Positions 29,314 through 34,007 of a stretch of DNA of 34,007 nt are shown in pieces (the first letter of the stretch is position 1; each line of letters starts with the position of its first letter). A program made the translations under genes and the position numbers. This DNA is from Thermocladium modestius JCM 10088 (GTDB lineage: Archaea > Thermoproteota > Thermoprotei > Thermoproteales > Thermocladiaceae), in contig BBBF01000018.1 of NCBI GenBank assembly GCA_001315925.1, forward strand, positions 1 through 34,007, written 5' to 3'. Below the pieces are notes generated by a model. That model was not told the DNA's origin, ran no database searches, and worked only from the letters and a program-made list of their open reading frames with translations.

Positions 29314-29731
29314 ATGGGCGAGAACAAGAAGATCGGCATGGTCGTGTTTTCCGGGACGGAGGATAAAATGATACCCGTGGGAGTGATCTCCCAGGGGGGG
29401 CGGCGGCGATGGGTTACGACGTCCTCATATTCTTCACGGGGGGGTGGGCCATGTTCAGGCTCCTCAAGAAACCCATAGAGCCAGGTGGCCCAAGGAGTTT
29501 GAACAGATGGTTCCCTCGCTGGTGGATGGGATGAAGAGGATAAAGGCGCCCAGTTGGGTGGACATGTTGAGGCAAGCCAAGGAGATGGGCGCCAAGGTGT
29601 ATGTGTGCTCCATGATGTCCCAAGCAGCGGGTCTCAGGAAGGAGGACTTCGACTCATCCCTGGTGGACGACGTGGTGGGCGTAGCCGCGTTCCTGGAGAT
29701 GGCGGAGGGAGGCCAAGTGCTCTTCATATGA
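29314..29731 (+). CDS. DsrE/DsrF-like sulfurtransferase family protein
   Basis: Cytoplasmic DsrE-fold protein (about 138 aa) of the type linked to sulfur trafficking. N-terminus MGENKKIGMVVFSGTEDKMI, then a GYDVLIFFTGWAMFRLLKKP segment, WVDMLRQAKEMGAKVYVCSM with the single conserved Cys, and VVGVAAFLEMAEGGQVLFI. The frame changes at the tracts near 29395 and 29442 and near 29480. It opens a four-gene cluster with tusA, an SQR-like flavoprotein and DUF1641, spaced 10 bp or less or overlapping, which supports a role in persulfide transfer. Confidence 0.85.
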
Positions 29732-29736
29732 GGTGA
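29730..29736 (+). promoter_or_regulatory. Ribosome binding site of tusA
   Basis: GAGGTGA spans the end of the DsrE-like gene and lies five bases before GTG 29742, selecting that start over GTG 29733, which overlaps the site. Confidence 0.55.
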
Positions 29737-29741
29737 CGCGC

Positions 29742-29981
29742 GTGACCCAGCCAAGCAGGATCGTCGATGCAAGGGGGGGCCTCTCGTGCCCCGGTCCCAT
29801 AACCGAGCTGGTCAAGGCGTACAGGAACTCCAGGGTCGGCGACGTGATAGAGGTGCTGGCCACCGATGAGGGTTTCAAGCAGGACGTGCAGGCGTGGATA
29901 AGGAAGACCGGCAATGAGTTGTTGGAGTTGAAGGAGGACGGCGGCGAGATAAGGGCATTGATAAGGATAACCAAGAGATGA
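29742..29981 (+). CDS. tusA: TusA-family sulfur carrier protein
   Basis: Small (about 80 aa) sulfur relay protein. The signature LSCPGPITELVKAY carries the persulfide-bearing Cys in a CPxP motif. It continues RVGDVIEVLATDEGFKQDVQ, AWIRKTGNELLELKEDG. A tract at 29773 adds a Gly in DARGGLSCPGP, where DARGLSCPGP is the family form, without breaking the frame. In sulfur-oxidising archaea TusA and DsrE proteins exchange sulfane sulfur; the same is likely here. Confidence 0.9.
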   Translation: MTQPSRIVDARGGLSCPGPITELVKAYRNSRVGDVIEVLATDEGFKQDVQAWIRKTGNELLELKEDGGEIRALIRITKR

Positions 29982-29987
29982 AGAGGT

Positions 29988-31200
29988 ATGAAGAATATAG
30001 TGATAGTGGGCGGCGGGGGGGCCGGCGGCGCTATGCTGGCCAACAGGCTGCCCAGCGATGAGTTCTCCGTCACCTTGATCGATAAGGAGGGGTATAACTA
30101 CTACCTTCCATGGCTCCTCTACACGGCGTTCAAGGGCTCGAGGAGGAATATAAAGATGGATCTACAACGCTTAATAAAGCCGGGCGTGAAGCTGATCAAG
30201 TCCAGCGCGACGGCCATCAACCTAAACGACAGGTGGGTGGAGCTCTCGGACGGACGGAGGCTGGGCTACGATTACTTGGTGATAGCGACGGGGGCCAGCG
30301 TCGATTACTCCAAGATAAACGGCCTACGCGACGTGGTGGCCAAGTACGGCAGTTACTACTCAACGGAGGATGAGGCGTTGAGGGTTTGGAGAACGCTCAA
30401 CTCCATCAAGGAAGGCACAATAGCCATAGTCGTGGCGGATCCAAAGCACCGCTGTCCGCCATCCCCCCCAATGGAGGGGGGGCATTCCTGGCGGAGGAGT
30501 TCATTAGAACCCGGGGGGGGCTTAGGGATAAGGTGAAGATAGTCTTCGCGACCCCGTACCCCCCGTCCCTACCCGGCCGAGCCCATGAATGAGGTGGTGG
30601 AGCCCATAATGAGGGAGAGGGGGGGATCGATATAATCGATTTCTTCACAGTGGATTACGTGGAGCCGGACAAGCAAGTGATACGCTCGCTGGAGGGGGGG
30701 ATGAGTTGAAGTACGATGCGGCCATAATCGTGCCTCCCACGTGGGGGGGTTGGCATAAAGTACGGCCCGGAGGACGTCGTTGATGAAGATGGATTCGTGC
30801 TGGCCGATAAATTCACGAATAAGGTGAAGGGGGGGTTCGACGACGCGTTCGTGATAGGCGATGCCTCGGCGTTGCCCGTGGCAAAGACGGGAGTGACGGC
30901 TCACCTCCAGGCAGGAGTGGTGGCTAGGATATTGATGGGGGGGGAGGACGCTAAGAACACGGGCAGGACCAATTGCCCATTCGACTTGGGGTATGGGCTG
31001 GGCACGTTCGTGATAGGGGATTACTACAGCCCCGTGGTCAAGTACCCCCCCCGAACAAGGTGAATCACTTGATGAAGATGGCCTTCGCATCCATTTACTG
31101 GGACATGATAAGGCACCCGGAGCTGTGGGACCCCCCCATATTCGACGCGTTCTTCGAGGCCACCAATCCATCAACGTTGAAGGGGGGGATATACGGGTGA
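29988..31200 (+). CDS. Sulfide:quinone oxidoreductase-like FAD flavoprotein
   Basis: Two-dinucleotide-binding-domain flavoprotein. The Rossmann start MKNIVIVGGGGAGGAMLANR binds FAD; LGYDYLVIATGAS is the second conserved strand. ADPKHRCPPSP carries a Cys in the position used in the SQR family redox centre, and DDAFVIGDASALPVAKTGVT is the FAD ribityl-binding segment. The C-terminal region (LGTFVIGDYYSPVVKYP, YWDMIRHPELWDP) may contact membrane quinone. About 400 residues. Breaks occur at tracts near 30467, 30515, 30565, 30620, 30700, 30750 and 31045. The next gene overlaps its stop in a GTGA. True sulfide oxidation is inferred from family and neighbours. Confidence 0.87.
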
Positions 31201-31847
31201 CCCCCCCCGTGGCATCAATCGATATAGACGAAGAGATGGAGAGGCTCCTATCGCCCCGCACAGTGGGGGGGCTGCTGGGCAAGATGGTTGACCTCTTGAG
31301 AAAGCTGGACGAGGCCGGCATCCTAGACGCGATCTCCAGCCTGGCAGCCAGCGACGTAGTGGGGGGGGAGCTCGCCAAGGTTCTCCTCACCACGGACCTG
31401 GTGAGGCTCCTCAACGGCATCGATAACCTGCTCAGGCTGGCGGGGGGGAGTTATCCGATGGAGAGGCTGTGGATTCCATAGAGAAGCTGCTGGGCCTGGC
31501 CAAGGCGTTGAATAGATTGGGAGTGCTGGACTCCCTGGAGGACTTGGCTGGTAACCCCCCCGAGTTGTTGGTGGACGCATCCAAGGCATTGTTGGGCACG
31601 GGGGGGTTCATACACTTGCTCAACAACTTGGACGAGCTCAACAAGGCCTTGACGGCCATCGACTTCAAGGCCCTCGCAAGCTTGATGGATGCCTTAATGA
31701 GGGGGGGACTGAAGGCGGGAGCAGGGCCACAGGACTCGCTGGGGGGCTAATCAAGCGGTCCTATCCAATGACGATGCCAAGAGAGGATTAGCCGTGGCCA
31801 TAAACGTTCTCTCCAAGCTGGGAGCAACAATCGCCCCGCCTCAATGA
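31197..31847 (+). CDS. DUF1641 family protein
   Basis: A helix-rich protein of about 215 residues. It begins GTG at 31197, overlapping the flavoprotein stop (GTGA), and reads [59 protein letters not shown]. After a break near 31740 it ends [30 protein letters not shown], matching the DUF1641 C-terminal pattern. DUF1641 proteins commonly neighbour SQR-like flavoproteins and DsrE/TusA genes in archaea; the molecular role is unknown. Four to five tracts insert extra Gly or Pro. Confidence 0.82.
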
Positions 31848-31860
31848 ATTCATCTCAAAA

Positions 31861-31873
31861 AGTTTAAAAAAGC
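31861..31873 (+). promoter_or_regulatory. TATA box of rpoN
   Basis: AGTTTAAAAAAGC is centred about 27 nt before the ATG at 31894. Confidence 0.65.
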
Positions 31874-31893
31874 TAGGTCCTATTCTCACGCAA

Positions 31894-32100
31894 ATGATAA
31901 CTCCTGTTAGGTGTTGGACGTGCGGCAAGCCGTTGGGCCATTTATGGGAGCCCTTCCGCAAGAGAGTGGCGGCTGGAGAGGATCCAGGCAAGGTCCTCGA
32001 CGACCTTGGGCTCACCAGATACTGCTGTAGGAGAACAATGCTGGGCCACGTGGAGTTAATAGACTCCATCTTGCCTTACAATAGAATGGAAAATCCATGA
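31894..32100 (+). CDS. rpoN: DNA-directed RNA polymerase subunit N (Rpb10 homologue)
   Basis: Small zinc-binding assembly subunit of archaeal RNA polymerase. [20 protein letters not shown], then [20 protein letters not shown] and [18 protein letters not shown]. The CxxC near the N-terminus and the CC pair form the usual zinc site. 68 residues, intact frame and a strong TATA box. Confidence 0.96.
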   Translation: MITPVRCWTCGKPLGHLWEPFRKRVAAGEDPGKVLDDLGLTRYCCRRTMLGHVELIDSILPYNRMENP

Positions 32101-32197
32101 CTTGATACGTGAATAATTAAGATTGAGCTGAAGTAGGGTCGACCCTGCCTCCTTGGGATTGATGGGCTTGCCCCTACCGGAATGCTTAATGGGCTTA

Positions 32198-32208
32198 GGT
32201 ATATTAAC
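32198..32208 (+). promoter_or_regulatory. TATA box of the membrane protein gene
   Basis: GGTATATTAAC is centred about 28 nt before the ATG at 32231. Confidence 0.6.
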
Positions 32209-32230
32209 GCTGCAAGCCTCCTAGCCGGCA

Positions 32231-32997
32231 ATGCACCGCCCGCCTCTGCCCTTGATTGTGATAGCGGTGATTGCCTTGGCCTGCATCGCCTCAGCCCAGG
32301 AACTGCTTCCGGTTAACGGCACCGCCGAGGTTAACGGCGTCACGATTTACAGAGTAAACGGCGGGACCGTTATGGTGTACGGCTCGAGCGGCGTATTGAT
32401 CGCCAACGGCTCTATGTACTTGGTCACGGCGTATAAGGAACCGGGGGGGGATTATTGATATACGGCGGTCCCTCCCAGCAAACCGCTCCCCCCCAGCCCA
32501 GCGCCGCTCCCGCCCCCCCGGTCCCCCCCCACCGCGCGGTCAGTCAAGCCGGCCGGGGAAGGACTCCTGCCCCGCTTAATCCCCCCGCCGTCCCCCCACC
32601 GGCGGTGTTAGGCCCTCATCCTCCAATCCCCCCCGCCTCGCCCGCTCCACGGCTTTCTCCGCTGATGATATCCTACCTATCCCTTTCTCCGCTGATCTCG
32701 GCCACCGCGGTGGTTTCGCTGTTGGTTTGGAGGGAGGGGGGGAGGCGTAGATGCATTGATCAGGAGATGAGGCGGTTAGTGGATTGGTTAGGCGCGCGTC
32801 GCCCATCGTTGACTCCCCCCCGGGAATTGGTGGGGGAGGCGCCGCCGTGGGCCGTGGAGGCCGTGTCGCGGGTCGTCGACGTGTACGAGGCCTACGTTTA
32901 TGGAGGCGTGCCCATTGAGTGCGCGGAGTTTAAGAGGGCGGTTTCGGAGGCTATGAGGTGGAGGCCGGTATCGATGAGGCGGGCCGCGGACCTGTGA
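32231..32997 (+). CDS. Predicted exported single-pass membrane protein with Pro-rich linker
   Basis: Family not recognised. Residues 1-22 form a signal peptide (LPLIVIAVIALACIASAQ). A small extracytoplasmic beta-rich domain follows (NGTAEVNGVTIYRVNGG, GSSGVLIANGSMYLVTAY), with N-glycosylation sequons. After a break near 32450 comes a Pro/Ala-rich linker of about 60 residues, then a membrane segment (YLSLSPLISATAVVSLLVW) and a basic/acidic cytoplasmic tail (WAVEAVSRVVDVYEAYVYG). The linker is tract-rich, so its exact sequence is unreliable. The stop at 32995-32997 lies 40 nt inside rnhB. Confidence 0.65.
32946..32950 (+). promoter_or_regulatory. Ribosome binding site of rnhB
   Basis: GGAGG lies seven bases before GTG 32958, inside the upstream gene, and supports that start. 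Confidence 0.5.
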
Positions 32998-33589
32998 TTG
33001 GGCCCATGGTTATAGCCATCGTGGCCGTGGACGATCAAGGCAAGCTGCGGGCACTGGGGGTGAGGGATTCCAAGAAGCTCTCGCCGGGCAGAAGGAGGTA
33101 CTTGTTCGGCGAGGTAATTAGGCTGGCCAGCTGCGCGAAACACGTGCTGGTCCCCCCCGGGGGGAGATAGATAGGTACGTTGTCGCTAATCAATTGAATG
33201 AGTTGGAGATGGAGAAAATGATAGAGCTCATCCAATCATGTAATGCCGACGTCGTTTACGTGGACTCGCCCGATCCAAAGCCCGAGAGGTTTGGGAATAG
33301 GCTGGAGGCGGCGACGGGGGGGAGGCGAGTGATCGCCATGAACGAGGCCGACGCATTGATACCCGTAGTCTCGGCGGCCAGCATAGTGGCCAAGGTAATC
33401 AGGGATGGAGAGATAGACAAGTTAAAGAAGCAGTACGGCGACTTCGGCAGCGGCTACCCAAGCGATCCCAGGACCACGTCCTTTTTAGCGTCGTGGGTGA
33501 AGGAGCACGGCACCCTACCTCCAATAGTGCGGAGGACTTGGAAGACTGTGGATAGACTGCTTGGGGGAATGGATAAATATCTGACCTGA
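32958..33589 (+). CDS. rnhB: Ribonuclease HII
   Basis: Removes ribonucleotides and RNA primers from DNA. The start MEAGIDEAGRGPVIGPMVIA has the first catalytic Asp-Glu pair; DSKKLSPGRR, VVYVDSPDPKPERFGNRLEA and MNEADALIPVVSAASIVAK give the remaining acidic residues. The end is YGDFGSGYPSDPRTTSFLAS. About 210 residues is typical. A break near 33160 coincides with adjacent C and G tracts. GTG 32958 overlaps the upstream membrane-protein gene by 40 nt. Confidence 0.95.
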
Positions 33590-33618
33590 GGCCCATCTGG
33601 GGGGGACGGGGGGGAATC

Positions 33619-33630
33619 CTTTAAAAAACG
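33619..33630 (+). promoter_or_regulatory. TATA box of tRNA-Leu
   Basis: CTTTAAAAAACG is centred about 28 nt before the tRNA 5' end at 33653. Confidence 0.65.
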
Positions 33631-33652
33631 CCTCCAGGCAAAGCCAATATGG

Positions 33653-33745
33653 GCGGGGGGGGTGCCCGAGCATGGTCAAAGGGGGCGGACTCAAGATCCG
33701 TTGGCGAAGGCCTGCGTGGGTTCAAGTCCCACCCCCCCCGCACCA
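33653..33745 (+). tRNA. tRNA-Leu (anticodon CAA)
   Basis: Class II tRNA with encoded CCA (33743-33745). Anticodon arm GCGGA-CTCAAGA-TCCGT gives CAA. A long variable arm (TGGCGAAGGCCTGC) precedes the T-arm GTGGG-TTCAAGT-CCCAC. The acceptor should be GCGGGGG/CCCCCGC, but both sides carry eight G or C instead of five (33655-33662 and 33732-33739). No intron. Confidence 0.94.
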
Positions 33746-33862
33746 TCCTAGGAATGGAACATGTCATGATCCACAGTGCACCTCATCACAGTAGGTTAAT
33801 ATATTGGACTGCATAAATGACAGCAGCGGTCAGCCGCAGCCTCTATAATGGTGAGCATTACC

Positions 33863-34007
33863 TTAATCGACCCATTTTAAGAGATGGGCGCCGTTAATGA
33901 GGAAGCCGTCGATCAATTCATCGCCAAGCCACGCCTCCCCACCGGGAAGCGAGGATCCCGTCTCCTCGAATGAGCTAGGGCCAGACCTTCACTGCACCCA
34001 AGGTAAC
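33863..34007 (-). CDS. 3' end of a leftward gene, partial
   Basis: On the minus strand a frame runs in from the right edge and ends at TAA 33865-33863 with SSFEETGSSLPGGEAWLGDE, LIDGFLINGAHLLKWVD. A TGA about 24 bases into the window blocks the same frame upstream; a nearby one-base error would remove it. Composition looks coding, but I cannot name a family. Confidence 0.4.

Noticed and set aside
32135-32146. Palindrome AGGGTCGACCCT after rpoN as an operator or terminator
   Set aside because: It is a single 12-bp palindrome with no T tract and no second copy near a promoter, so chance is sufficient.
33884-33973. Short plus-strand ORF beginning MGAVNEEAVDQFIAK
   Set aside because: The opposite strand over the same bases gives a more protein-like gene end with a stop near 33863.

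Overview
The window looks like chromosomal DNA of a hyperthermophilic crenarchaeon (Thermoproteota), most likely of the Thermoproteales (Caldivirga/Vulcanisaeta/Thermocladium-like). The reasons are archaeal-type information genes (rps19, rps17, rpoN, leuS, proS, MBF1, A-type ATPase subunits), the archaeal bifunctional FBP aldolase/phosphatase, a fused gamma-alpha 2-oxoacid:ferredoxin oxidoreductase, and crenarchaeal TATA boxes centred about 22-32 nt upstream of start codons (leaderless mRNAs). The genus is an inference. I see no rRNA, CRISPR array, phage, defence island or intact mobile element.

Layout: tRNA-Trp(CCA); FBP aldolase/phosphatase and triosephosphate isomerase (gluconeogenesis); a fatty-acid module (acyl-CoA ligase divergent from acyl-CoA dehydrogenase and an SCP2-fold protein); prolyl- and leucyl-tRNA synthetases; the TldD/PmbA protease pair; a small exported protein of unknown function; a GH31 alpha-glucosidase; CobD-CobS (cobamide nucleotide-loop assembly); ribosomal proteins S19-S17; 2-oxoacid:ferredoxin oxidoreductase; an unknown 103-aa protein; MBF1-HflX; an AT-rich gap; a Cys-cluster protein of unknown function; A-type ATPase subunit D with a tiny downstream ORF, facing the subunits H(candidate)-C pair; a GlmU-like sugar nucleotidyltransferase; a decayed IS200/IS605-type (TnpB) 3' end; a sulfur cluster (DsrE-like, TusA, SQR-like flavoprotein, DUF1641); rpoN; a membrane protein overlapping RNase HII; tRNA-Leu(CAA); and a partial gene at the right edge.

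The dominant anomaly is base-level. G and C homopolymers of 6-8 occur throughout, in genes, tRNAs and spacers. Where the true length can be deduced (tRNA stems, catalytic motifs, ribosomal proteins) it is 4 or 5, so the tracts are too long, very often by exactly 3. Other G/C runs of 2-3 appear one base short. Many genes are therefore split into several frames although their protein sequences are well conserved. I read this mainly as homopolymer-length error in sequencing or assembly, not as pseudogenisation, and I annotate whole genes across the frame breaks. Boundaries that depend on tract length are flagged.

I did not find a convincing new multi-gene system. The items most worth following up are the TnpB/omega-RNA-like relic, the sulfur-transfer cluster, the two unknown proteins (13246-13806 and 24734-25259), and the tract anomaly itself, which needs to be settled before any frame-dependent claim about this genome.
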